From a virus, in the IMG/VR virus record IMGVR_UViG_3300037961_002837, positions 1 to 41,645 of that record: a stretch of DNA of 41,645 nucleotides, one strand, 5' to 3'. Within the stretch, counting starts at the first letter, position 1; each line of letters starts with the position of its first letter. The position numbers and the translations under genes are program-made. This document shows, piece after piece, positions 35,245-40,707 of this stretch. Under the pieces are notes generated by a model. That model saw only the letters and a program-made list of their open reading frames with translations. It made no database searches and was not told the origin of the DNA.

Positions 35245-35451
35245 ATGTCAAGAGTAACAGACCAGAAAATAATAGATAAAGTAGTAGATGAAACAGTAGA
35301 TACTATAATAGATAAAATAGATGAAGTACTAGTAGATTATATGTATGAGTATGGAGACTATGAAGAGTCAGATAATAAGTTTTTTGATGAGAAAGAAGAA
35401 TTATTCTGTTCAGTAATAGAAGAATTATATAATAGAATTAATAAAAAGTAA
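35245..35451 (+). CDS. Small acidic early protein
   Basis: 68 aa, strongly acidic: VDETVDTIIDKIDEVLVDYM is one amphipathic acidic helix, followed by EYGDYEESDNKFFDEKEELF. The charge pattern is reminiscent of DNA-mimic or inhibitor proteins found in early phage regions, but this is speculation from charge alone. No family. Confidence 0.65.
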   Translation: MSRVTDQKIIDKVVDETVDTIIDKIDEVLVDYMYEYGDYEESDNKFFDEKEELFCSVIEELYNRINKK

Positions 35452-35452
35452 T

Positions 35453-35542
35453 ATGTCAACATTTAGAAGTATAAAAGTAAAAAGACAAGTGAAACAACAA
35501 AAGTTAAACTCACACAGAATTATAAATAAAAAGAAGTATTAA
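35453..35542 (+). CDS. Tiny basic protein
   Basis: 29 aa beginning MSTFRSIKVKRQVKQQKLNS and ending KKKY; about a third of residues are Lys or Arg. It starts one base after the stop of the 68 aa acidic protein. The pairing of a strongly acidic and a strongly basic small protein is notable. Short, so its reality rests on position and codon use. Confidence 0.4.
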   Translation: MSTFRSIKVKRQVKQQKLNSHRIINKKKY

Positions 35543-35561
35543 TAAATTAAAAATAGAAATT

Positions 35562-35792
35562 ATGTCAAATGTAGTAGAAAAAAAGAGATTTGTAGTCTCA
35601 AAAGGTATGGTAGGTAAAGAATTAGTAATTCAGTTTACTAACAAAAAAGGTGATGTCATCAAGTATGATCATGATGGTGTTTACGCTCTGAATCAAGAGA
35701 AATTAGAAACTATGGAGTGTTTCCAAAAGTATGGTAACTATACTAACTCCAACAATATTCCTACGTGGGCACGAGAGTGTCAAGTAGACTAG
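35562..35792 (+). CDS. Small early protein, paralogue 2
   Basis: 76 aa, homologous along its length to the 34046 gene (shared TNKKGD, YDHDGVYALNQEKLETM, YGNYTNSNN). The last residues (ARECQVD) diverge from paralogue 1, and exactly this 3' end is where a tRNA-like element begins. No promoter repeat lies just upstream, only A-rich leader. Confidence 0.7.
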   Translation: MSNVVEKKRFVVSKGMVGKELVIQFTNKKGDVIKYDHDGVYALNQEKLETMECFQKYGNYTNSNNIPTWARECQVD

Positions 35793-35831
35793 TGTAAATG
35801 GTTAATGGTGGTTCGATTCCACCTACACTCC
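35775..35831 (+). tRNA. tRNA-like element, apparently without a D-arm (loop reads GTA)
   Basis: A perfect T-arm GGTGG-TTCGATT-CCACC (35807-35823) is followed by TACACTC, which pairs six of seven with GAGTGTC at 35775-35781. Between them GACTA/TGGTT (35787-35791 and 35799-35803, two G-U pairs) closes a seven-base loop GTGTAAA with T33, anticodon GTA (35794-35796), A37 and A38. Only AAGTA (35782-35786) fills the place of the D-arm, and the variable region is AAT. The 5' part overlaps the end of the 76 aa gene. Alternatives: the 3' half of a tRNA left as an attachment site, or a decayed tRNA whose acceptor starts at 35790. Confidence 0.4.
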
Positions 35832-35841
35832 TATACAAAAT

Positions 35842-35866
35842 AAATACAATTACTAATGGATAATAA
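35842..35866 (+). promoter_or_regulatory. Promoter-like repeat, copy 5
   Basis: AAATAC (35842-35847), N11, GATAATAA (35859-35866). It overlaps the ATG at 35856, so the true start of the next gene is probably the in-frame ATG at 35874. Confidence 0.65.
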
Positions 35867-35873
35867 TAATGAT

Positions 35874-36065
35874 ATGAAAATTAAATTAAAAGAACTAGAA
35901 GCACTACTAGTCAGTCACGACTGGTACTATATGATGAGTGATGACAACCGTTGGTACAAACAAGGTAGAAAGTCATTTGAATTAATAACTAAACTAATGT
36001 TCGAGTTGAAAGACGGTGGTTATTACACTGAAGCGAACGAGTTATACGATAAATATAGTAAATAA
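35874..36065 (+). CDS. Small early protein, unknown
   Basis: 63 aa from 35874 (MKIKLKELEALLVSHDWYYM). An ATG six codons earlier (35856) is inside promoter copy 5 and would not be on the transcript. Helical and polar with a Trp/Tyr-rich centre (WYYMMSDDNRWYKQGRKSFE). This arrangement is common in small early phage proteins of unknown role. Confidence 0.6.
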   Translation: MKIKLKELEALLVSHDWYYMMSDDNRWYKQGRKSFELITKLMFELKDGGYYTEANELYDKYSK

Positions 36066-36066
36066 T

Positions 36067-36273
36067 ATGACAGTAACAATTAAACAAATCGGTAAAACTT
36101 ACAAGGTAAGTGACGATAATACGGTAAAAGTAACTCATGACCACGAAGCAGTAGTATCTGTATGTGGTGAATATTTCAAAAACAAATACACAGGTGAGTG
36201 GTTAAGTGAGTTAGAAGCCGAGCAGGCAATGATAGAAAGATATGAAGAAGATGAATCAAATAAGTACTACTAA
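36067..36273 (+). CDS. Small early protein, unknown
   Basis: 68 aa from ATG 36067 (MTVTIKQIGKTYKVSDDNTV), one base after the previous stop. A longer in-frame start at 36016 lies inside the previous gene and is rejected. A beta-strand N-half is followed by an acidic helix (EWLSELEAEQAMIERYEEDE). No family. Confidence 0.65.
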   Translation: MTVTIKQIGKTYKVSDDNTVKVTHDHEAVVSVCGEYFKNKYTGEWLSELEAEQAMIERYEEDESNKYY

Positions 36274-36344
36274 TGTTTGAGTGGACATGGGTAATATGTG
36301 CCTGTTGGTACTTAGGAAATATAATATATAGATATGATGAATAG
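36273..36344 (+). CDS. Trp/Cys-rich one-helix membrane microprotein
   Basis: 23 aa, MFEWTWVICACWYLGNIIYR then a polar end. Start overlaps the previous stop (TAATG) and its end overlaps the lipoprotein start, which is typical of real coupled genes. A single membrane helix directly ahead of a lipoprotein and a secreted protein suggests a shared envelope role. Confidence 0.45.
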   Translation: MFEWTWVICACWYLGNIIYRYDE

Positions 36345-36813
36345 TAAATTTATAGCGACGGCGGTAGCAGCTACTCTCGCGCTAACTTCTTGCGAGAAGA
36401 CAGACTATGACGTGCAGTTCGACAGAGATACTCACGTTAAAATTATGAGTGATAACAGTGTAAGTACTTACGCAGTATCAAGTTGTACAGGTAAAGACAC
36501 AAGTTTTACAGTCGACTTTGGTGTTGCTATGTGTATAAACGTAGCAAATCTGCCTGGTATTGACGATGTTCGCTACGATGAGTATGAGTTCTATGCTATG
36601 CTCGATGGTAGAAAAATAAAAGGTTTTCAAAACCTAAAAGACCAAGTGAGTAAATTATCACAAGGTATAATCGAAGGAAATATTAACATGCAACTTTCAG
36701 GTCATGACGACTTAGCTGTATACTTATTACACGAAAATATGTATAAAGCTCAGTTCTTTGTAGAGAACGGTGATGGTCAAATCTTTGAGTTACAATTAAA
36801 AGAAGTTTACTAA
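36334..36813 (+). CDS. Lipoprotein with signal peptidase II site
   Basis: 159 aa from the first ATG (a second Met follows at once). A classical lipoprotein signal: MMNSKFIATAVAATLALTSC with the lipobox LTSC and Cys20 as the lipidated residue, followed by EKTD. The mature part is an acidic beta-rich domain. The product should be anchored in the cell envelope of the infected host. Early phage lipoproteins often block superinfection by shielding receptors (T5 Llp is the known example), and that is the leading guess here. No family recognised. Confidence 0.8.
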   Translation: MMNSKFIATAVAATLALTSCEKTDYDVQFDRDTHVKIMSDNSVSTYAVSSCTGKDTSFTVDFGVAMCINVANLPGIDDVRYDEYEFYAMLDGRKIKGFQNLKDQVSKLSQGIIEGNINMQLSGHDDLAVYLLHENMYKAQFFVENGDGQIFELQLKEVY

Positions 36814-37193
36814 TGAAAAAACTAACACTATCAGTTGCTATATTACTAAGTAGTACAGCAGTTAAAGCACAAACAGAATATATAGATATTACAAGTAAAA
36901 AATTATTTAACAGAAGCGAAATGGTACTATATAACGATGATACTAATTACGATGATTTAGAATATTTTTATTTAGGTGCTTTTAATAAAAAGTATCATTG
37001 GGTAAAGTATACTAATGCAAAAAGTATTATTTTATCGCTAAATGATGACTTAGGCGACACAAGAGAAATATGTACTAAACAAGATACTTTCAAAACTTAT
37101 TGCGAAGTATATGATTCTTTTGCTCAACAATATAAAATAAATGTAACAACAAGAGAGTTTCAAATATGGATTTCAAAACCAAACGTAAAATAG
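36813..37193 (+). CDS. Secreted/periplasmic protein
   Basis: 126 aa. A textbook Sec signal MKKLTLSVAILLSSTAVKAQ with a predicted signal peptidase I cut after Ala19. The mature 107 residues are beta-rich with two cysteines about 15 residues apart (REICTKQDTFKTYCEVYDSF) that could form a disulfide in the periplasm. The start overlaps the lipoprotein's stop by one base, so the two exported proteins are co-expressed and probably partners. No family. Confidence 0.75.
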   Translation: MKKLTLSVAILLSSTAVKAQTEYIDITSKKLFNRSEMVLYNDDTNYDDLEYFYLGAFNKKYHWVKYTNAKSIILSLNDDLGDTREICTKQDTFKTYCEVYDSFAQQYKINVTTREFQIWISKPNVK

Positions 37194-37198
37194 TAATT

Positions 37199-37300
37199 AT
37201 GAGAAAGTTTAATCACACAGATTTAGCTATGATAGGTGGCGCGGCAGCACTACTAGGTTCAATAGTATTTATGTTAGTAACTAACGGTATTGCAAAATAA
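37199..37300 (+). CDS. One-helix membrane microprotein
   Basis: 33 aa: MRKFNHTDLAMIGGAAALLG then SIVFMLVTNGIAK. The hydrophobic, glycine/alanine-rich segment should cross the inner membrane with the basic N-terminus inside. It follows the secreted protein after five bases, completing an envelope cassette of four genes. Confidence 0.5.
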   Translation: MRKFNHTDLAMIGGAAALLGSIVFMLVTNGIAK

Positions 37301-37323
37301 ATACGAAAAGCGTCAGATAATAT
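37299..37323 (+). promoter_or_regulatory. Promoter-like repeat, copy 6
   Basis: AAATAC (37299-37304), N11, GATAATAT (37316-37323). Its first bases overlap the stop of the 33 aa microprotein. The zinc-ribbon gene starts at 37346, after a tiny in-frame peptide MTKAY at 37326. Confidence 0.75.
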
Positions 37324-37345
37324 ATATGACAAAAGCTTATTAAAT

Positions 37346-37561
37346 ATGAATAAATATTGTAAATGTGGTGAACTCGTACACCCAGTTAGACAAAAATACG
37401 GGTACAAAACATGTGTTAAATGTAGTAATGTAGAACGTGTCGCATCGGCACCTATTACTAATCATAAAACAGGTAACACAATACAAATAGTATCGCAAGC
37501 ACAATCAATAGCGATACATAAGGCAAGTCGCCGTAAAGGTTACGGTACATGTCTTAGATAA
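37346..37561 (+). CDS. Zinc-ribbon early protein
   Basis: 71 aa. Cysteines C5, C7, C23 and C26 (CKC ... CVKC) form a four-Cys zinc knuckle, followed by a segment NHKTGNTIQIVSQAQSIAIH and ASRRKGYGTCLR found in small zinc proteins of many phages. It is probably a nucleic acid-binding or protein-interaction module. It is the last coding gene before the structured RNA block, whose first bases follow its stop. Confidence 0.75.
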   Translation: MNKYCKCGELVHPVRQKYGYKTCVKCSNVERVASAPITNHKTGNTIQIVSQAQSIAIHKASRRKGYGTCLR

Positions 37562-37739
37562 AGAAACTAGTCAGGTTTAACAATAAGCGAAGCAGTAGAA
37601 GTATTGTGGGAGCCGAAGTGTAGGCGACAAGTCCTACCACCTGACGCCGGTATACGAGCGTGGCGCGTGAGACGTGTATGGGGGATAGAGCGATTTAGTG
37701 GACCTCAATCTTACTCACTTGGCCACCTCGTTTTCTAAC
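37562..37739 (+). ncRNA. GC-rich structured RNA block with a three-way junction
   Basis: No open frame fits here. P1 GTCAGGT (37570-37576) pairs with ACCTGAC (37639-37645). Inside lie ACAATA/TATTGT (37580-37585 with 37602-37607) and GTAGG/CCTAC (37620-37624 with 37633-37637), giving a 76-base three-way junction with 18 pairs. A second helix TATACG (37651-37656) with CGTGTA (37673-37678) follows, and GTGG/CCAC may close a third. In 37561-37813, 123 of 253 bases are G or C by hand count, far above the flanking genes. Such GC islands in AT-rich genomes usually mark structured RNA. I recognise no known class. Confidence 0.5.
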
Positions 37740-37813
37740 AAGCTAGGTATGGTACCTCGGCGTAAGCAAAGGTTAACTACTGACGAGTATGAGGTTCGAT
37801 TCCTCACTAGCTA
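37740..37813 (+). tRNA. tRNA-like element with abnormal anticodon arm
   Basis: AGCTAG (37741-37746) pairs with CTAGCT (37807-37812), and the T-arm TGAGG-TTCGATT-CCTCA (37790-37806) abuts it, as in tRNA. T48 and A49, A54, G59-G60 and A64 fit the conserved U8, A9, A14, G18-G19 and A21. The D-stem TGGT (37750-37753) with AGCA (37765-37768) has one mismatch. The anticodon stem holds only about three pairs (GTT with GAC), and the loop AACTACT (anticodon CTA, an amber reader) lacks the invariant T33. End-to-end length is about 74, normal for tRNA. Either a decayed tRNA or a non-decoding tRNA mimic. The first base pair is mismatched. Confidence 0.4.
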
Positions 37814-37832
37814 CTAATATTAAAATTGAATT

Positions 37833-38150
37833 ATGAAGAATACTAATGAAATAGAAAAGCAATTACAGCGCAAAGCTGATGATTATTTAGAACAAAAAGC
37901 ACAAGAATTACAAAACATACTGCAAGAAGTTAGAGACTTTGCAGGTGTAAGAGCTAGTTTTTATGACTATATTGCAGATCTTAGCGAGTTTAAACATACT
38001 GACACGCCAAAAGCAGATAATGCTTGCAGGTATACAGAATTTAGTAACATGAAAGGTAAGTTTCACAGAGAGTTGAAACTTAACTTTAAAAATGCTTTAG
38101 TGGCTAAATACACAAAAGAATTAATAACTAAACTAGATATATTTGACTAA
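37833..38150 (+). CDS. Helical early protein, unknown
   Basis: 105 aa, mostly helical. The N-half is a Gln/Glu/Lys-rich coiled-coil-like helix (EKQLQRKADDYLEQKAQELQ), the C-half mixed and Lys-rich. It starts 19 bases after the tRNA-like element, with an A-rich leader. No family and no membrane segment. Confidence 0.65.
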   Translation: MKNTNEIEKQLQRKADDYLEQKAQELQNILQEVRDFAGVRASFYDYIADLSEFKHTDTPKADNACRYTEFSNMKGKFHRELKLNFKNALVAKYTKELITKLDIFD

Positions 38151-38151
38151 T

Positions 38152-38679
38152 ATGAAATACAAAGTAACAACAGCTACCGAAGCATTGCAAGTTTTTGATA
38201 TGCTCGGTATTAAAAACGTCTCAACAAGGCGACAGAAGAAAAACGGTACACAAGTGTATGAATTACCTATACAACAAATGTGGCAGACTTGTAATCCAAA
38301 ACCTTTACGTTTTGCTTGTTATAAAACAGGTTACGTGCGTAATGTAAGTGAGTACAACCATAGTGCTTATCAAATTAACAAAACTAGATCAATAGTAGCA
38401 AAATATGGTATAAGCAAAGAGCGTATACTTATACCTAATTACGATGAGCGATTAGTATATTTAGCTAATTTTATACTAAAAAATTACTATCAAAAACCTA
38501 CATACTTGATAAACGACTATGTTATTAAGTGTTTGAAAGAGGCTTATTATGAGCAAAACAAAACAGGTTTGCCATTTAGTGATATAGTACACTCAGACTC
38601 TTCGCCGGTAGATGAAATACAATTAATTATTAACGGGCATAGATACAATTTATCTGAAGCGTTAAACGAAGGATTTTAA
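38152..38679 (+). CDS. Early protein, unknown
   Basis: 175 aa from the ATG at 38152, one base after the previous stop (a TTG nine bases earlier is rejected). The N-terminal third is basic with Arg and Lys (STRRQKKNGTQVYE); Trp and Tyr residues are scattered through mixed alpha/beta sequence. Several positively charged stretches suggest nucleic acid binding, but no motif is recognised. Confidence 0.6.
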   Translation: MKYKVTTATEALQVFDMLGIKNVSTRRQKKNGTQVYELPIQQMWQTCNPKPLRFACYKTGYVRNVSEYNHSAYQINKTRSIVAKYGISKERILIPNYDERLVYLANFILKNYYQKPTYLINDYVIKCLKEAYYEQNKTGLPFSDIVHSDSSPVDEIQLIINGHRYNLSEALNEGF

Positions 38680-38807
38680 TGAAAGTAAAACTAGATAAAG
38701 AAACATTAAAAGCTATATGGGACGCTAGTAAGCCTAACATAGAGCGTAATAAGAAAAAGTATACTCGTAAACGTAAACACAAAACAAATACGAATAAAGA
38801 CGGATAA
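38679..38807 (+). CDS. Small basic protein
   Basis: 42 aa. Starts in a TAATG overlap with the previous stop, and its own stop lies inside promoter copy 7. The N-half is MKVKLDKETLKAIWDASKPN, the C-half nearly all basic (KKKYTRKRKHKTNTNK). The basic tail could bind nucleic acid. A gene whose last bases double as the next promoter shows how compact this arm is. Confidence 0.55.
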   Translation: MKVKLDKETLKAIWDASKPNIERNKKKYTRKRKHKTNTNKDG

Positions 38808-38810
38808 TAT
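38786..38810 (+). promoter_or_regulatory. Promoter-like repeat, copy 7
   Basis: AAATAC (38786-38791), N11, GATAATAT (38803-38810), 24 bases before the ATG at 38835. It overlaps the end of the 42 aa gene. Confidence 0.8.
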
Positions 38811-38834
38811 TATAAACCAATTAAATAAACCATT

Positions 38835-39212
38835 ATGACTAAAGTAGAATTAGAAGTAAAGTTAGAAGCTTTACAAAAATTGCTTGATGAAAAAGCAAAC
38901 GAGCAAGCATCTTATGCAAGCCAAATAAGAGACTTAGAAAAACAACTAGCAGACTTAAACAAACCAAAGCTTACACCATTACAGTTCGATGAACTACGTG
39001 GCGCTATTGATGAAGCTATTGGCCACTACGACTTTGATGACCAAGACAATTACAGTATAGACTTTGGCATTGACTATGATAACAGAATTAACTGCGAATC
39101 ATTTTGCTTTGATAATGCTGATGATTTAGTTCATGAGATATACGAATATGTAGCAGCTCTGTTTGCTGAAGCGACTGCACCTGAAGATGATAACCAATTA
39201 AACCAAGACTAA
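38835..39212 (+). CDS. Coiled-coil early protein with acidic domain
   Basis: 125 aa. Residues 1-45 are a clear coiled coil (LEVKLEALQKLLDEKANEQA, then SQIRDLEKQLADL). The C-terminal part is acidic and Asp/Phe/Tyr rich (AIGHYDFDDQDNYSIDFGID). Unknown; the acidic Asp-rich part could mimic DNA. It leads the group behind promoter copy 7. Confidence 0.7.
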   Translation: MTKVELEVKLEALQKLLDEKANEQASYASQIRDLEKQLADLNKPKLTPLQFDELRGAIDEAIGHYDFDDQDNYSIDFGIDYDNRINCESFCFDNADDLVHEIYEYVAALFAEATAPEDDNQLNQD

Positions 39213-39213
39213 T

Positions 39214-39450
39214 ATGAAAACACTGTATCAACAGCTTAAACCAGAAATTAAGCAAGAACTAAATAAGCAAGAAGAAAAATATCCTTCAATGGTTAAAGCT
39301 CTTAAAATAGCATTAAAAGATAATTTTATATGGTCACACTTGTCTATTGGCGAAGTAAGAGATATTGTTTACTTTACAGATTATACTTATGCTAGCTTGT
39401 CTAGCTATGACTGGTCTTACGGCGAAAAATTCCTTATTGCTGATGAATAG
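39214..39450 (+). CDS. Small early protein, unknown
   Basis: 78 aa. Opens with a Lys/Glu/Gln helix (LYQQLKPEIKQELNKQEEKY) and ends in an aromatic segment (FTDYTYASLSSYDWSYGEKF). Starts one base after the previous stop. No family. Confidence 0.6.
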   Translation: MKTLYQQLKPEIKQELNKQEEKYPSMVKALKIALKDNFIWSHLSIGEVRDIVYFTDYTYASLSSYDWSYGEKFLIADE

Positions 39451-39553
39451 TCCATGGGAAATTATGAGACCTAAGCTCAAGGAACTTGGGTACTCAGATG
39501 AGCAAATAGATGATATGACACTAGCAGAATTATTCGAATTATGCGAAGATTAA
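39443..39553 (+). CDS. Tiny acidic helical protein
   Basis: 36 aa from ATG 39443 (MNSPWEIMRPKLKELGYSDE then QIDDMTLAELFELCED), overlapping the previous gene by eight bases. An upstream in-frame ATG at 39365 lies deep in that gene and is rejected. The sequence resembles a short helical interaction peptide. Confidence 0.5.
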   Translation: MNSPWEIMRPKLKELGYSDEQIDDMTLAELFELCED

Positions 39554-39648
39554 TATATGATATGTATTACAGAGATGAGATCTCTATAGACATAGCAGCT
39601 AGATTATTAAATAAATTAGAAGAATTAAGAAATAAAAAAAGAAGATAA
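39541..39648 (+). CDS. Tiny helical basic protein
   Basis: 35 aa beginning MRRLIYDMYYRDEISIDIAA and ending in a basic helix (EELRNKKRR). It overlaps the preceding small gene by 13 bases and shares its last base with the start of the next membrane microprotein. Position supports it, but nothing can be said about function. Confidence 0.45.
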   Translation: MRRLIYDMYYRDEISIDIAARLLNKLEELRNKKRR

Positions 39649-39731
39649 TGTATTTAGTTATATATGTACTAATATTATGTTATATATTTATAGATATAAT
39701 TATTGAATCAAACTCAAAATTTAAAGAATGA
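39648..39731 (+). CDS. One-helix membrane microprotein
   Basis: 27 aa, MYLVIYVLILCYIFIDIIIE then a polar tail. Nearly pure membrane helix. Its stop overlaps the next ATG (ATGA), typical of translational coupling in this arm. Confidence 0.45.
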   Translation: MYLVIYVLILCYIFIDIIIESNSKFKE

Positions 39732-40000
39732 CAGGAAAAGAAGTAGAAGATTATATTAAAAACGAGCTTGGTCATGAGCCAAGACATGATGTATATGCTA
39801 TAGCAGATGCAGCAGATGAGCTAGCATATTTATATAGTAATAGTACAACAGCTAAACAAATTGTTGAGTTTATGTTAGCAGATAAACCAATACCAACTCT
39901 AGCTACTCACAGTTATGGCTTTCATAGTCGTAGCGGCAGAAGAGTGCGAGAGATGTTTTCAGAATATTATAACAGTTATGTAAGAAACTATGGCAACTAG
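39728..40000 (+). CDS. Small early protein, unknown
   Basis: 90 aa. Acidic helices and an alanine-rich centre (AIADAADELAYLYSNSTTAK) end in a basic, aromatic tail (GRRVREMFSEYYNSYVRNYG). No family. The next gene's start overlaps by 11 bases. Confidence 0.65.
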   Translation: MTGKEVEDYIKNELGHEPRHDVYAIADAADELAYLYSNSTTAKQIVEFMLADKPIPTLATHSYGFHSRSGRRVREMFSEYYNSYVRNYGN

Positions 40001-40451
40001 AGCACTAATATGTTTTGCTAAACGTGAAGACAAAGTATCGTTTAGCGATTTTAAACTATACGACGACTGTGGTAGGCAAAGAGTTACACACCAAATATAC
40101 CATCATTATGACGGCGCACCTGGCTTTTTAGGTATAGCGTTAGCAGATTTTATTAATAATGTCGGTGATAAACACAATGGTGTACACTGTTTTGCGGCGC
40201 AGCTATTAACACACTTAAAACTAGGTATACATTACGGTAAATGCAGTAATGATTCACACAATGTGTACTTAGAAACGCCGGGCGTTGAGCACGGTGATCT
40301 TGATTATACGTATTATTTATGGTGGGGCAAAGGTGAGATATGGATTAGTATATTTAGATACGACCATACTACTGCTGATCACTGTATATTCGTAGGTCAA
40401 GCACGTAATCTTATATTTAAATACAAACTAAATACGAACGCTAATGGATAA
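39990..40451 (+). CDS. Conserved phage protein with YHHYDG motif
   Basis: 153 aa. The opening MATRALICFAKREDKVSFSD and the segment VTHQIYHHYDGAPGFLGIAL match a small group of uncharacterised phage proteins that carry a His/Tyr-Asp-Gly motif. Several His, Asp and Cys residues could bind metal, but no enzyme family is clear. Ends inside promoter copy 8. Confidence 0.7.
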   Translation: MATRALICFAKREDKVSFSDFKLYDDCGRQRVTHQIYHHYDGAPGFLGIALADFINNVGDKHNGVHCFAAQLLTHLKLGIHYGKCSNDSHNVYLETPGVEHGDLDYTYYLWWGKGEIWISIFRYDHTTADHCIFVGQARNLIFKYKLNTNANG

Positions 40452-40454
40452 TAT
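40430..40454 (+). promoter_or_regulatory. Promoter-like repeat, copy 8
   Basis: AAATAC (40430-40435), N11, GATAATAT (40447-40454). Overlaps the stop of the previous gene and the ATG at 40444, which makes the ATG at 40453 (or later) the more likely start of the next gene. Confidence 0.75.
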
Positions 40455-40707
40455 GAAAGATGAAACATTAAACAAGCTAGTTGTTATGCTAGCTGATGAA
40501 ATGACTAAAAGAATATATGGCATATCAAAACAAGAAAACAGAGATGATTTAGTTTTTTATGCAGACGATGATGAAGATCATTGTTTAGGTGAGTTAGCTA
40601 GGCTAATGACACTGTCTTCAATATATGAACAAAGAGAAGAATATGAAAAATGTGCTAATATTAAAAAGCATATAGATAAAATAAACTTAATACTAGATAA
40701 TTTATGA
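40453..40707 (+). CDS. Small protein with UVR-like helical hairpin
   Basis: 84 aa from ATG 40453 (MKDETLNKLVVMLADEMTKR); the longer start at 40444 lies in promoter copy 8. The end, IYEQREEYEKCANIKKHIDK, resembles the short UVR helical hairpin that mediates contacts in UvrB and UvrC, a theme reused in small phage proteins. Acidic and helical. It directly precedes the DNA ligase (ATGA overlap), so a role in DNA handling is likely. Confidence 0.65.
   Translation: MKDETLNKLVVMLADEMTKRIYGISKQENRDDLVFYADDDEDHCLGELARLMTLSSIYEQREEYEKCANIKKHIDKINLILDNL
40679..40703 (+). promoter_or_regulatory. Degenerate promoter-like repeat before the ligase
   Basis: AAATAA (40679-40684), N11, GATAATTT (40696-40703): same spacing as the eight good copies, with one change in each box. 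It lies in the end of the preceding gene just before the ligase ATG. Confidence 0.35.

Noticed and set aside
35775-35831. Reading the tRNA-like element as a normal tyrosine tRNA.
   Set aside because: Bacterial tyrosine tRNAs have a long variable arm and a D-arm; both are absent, so I list it only as tRNA-like.
37780-37787. CTGACGA resembling the hammerhead ribozyme core.
   Set aside because: No GAAA box or correct third stem follows; the bases belong to the tRNA-like element.
37562-37813. The GC-rich block as a phage tmRNA.
   Set aside because: No GGnTTCGAC-type 5' end, no 5' acceptor at the block start, and no tag reading frame with tandem stops.
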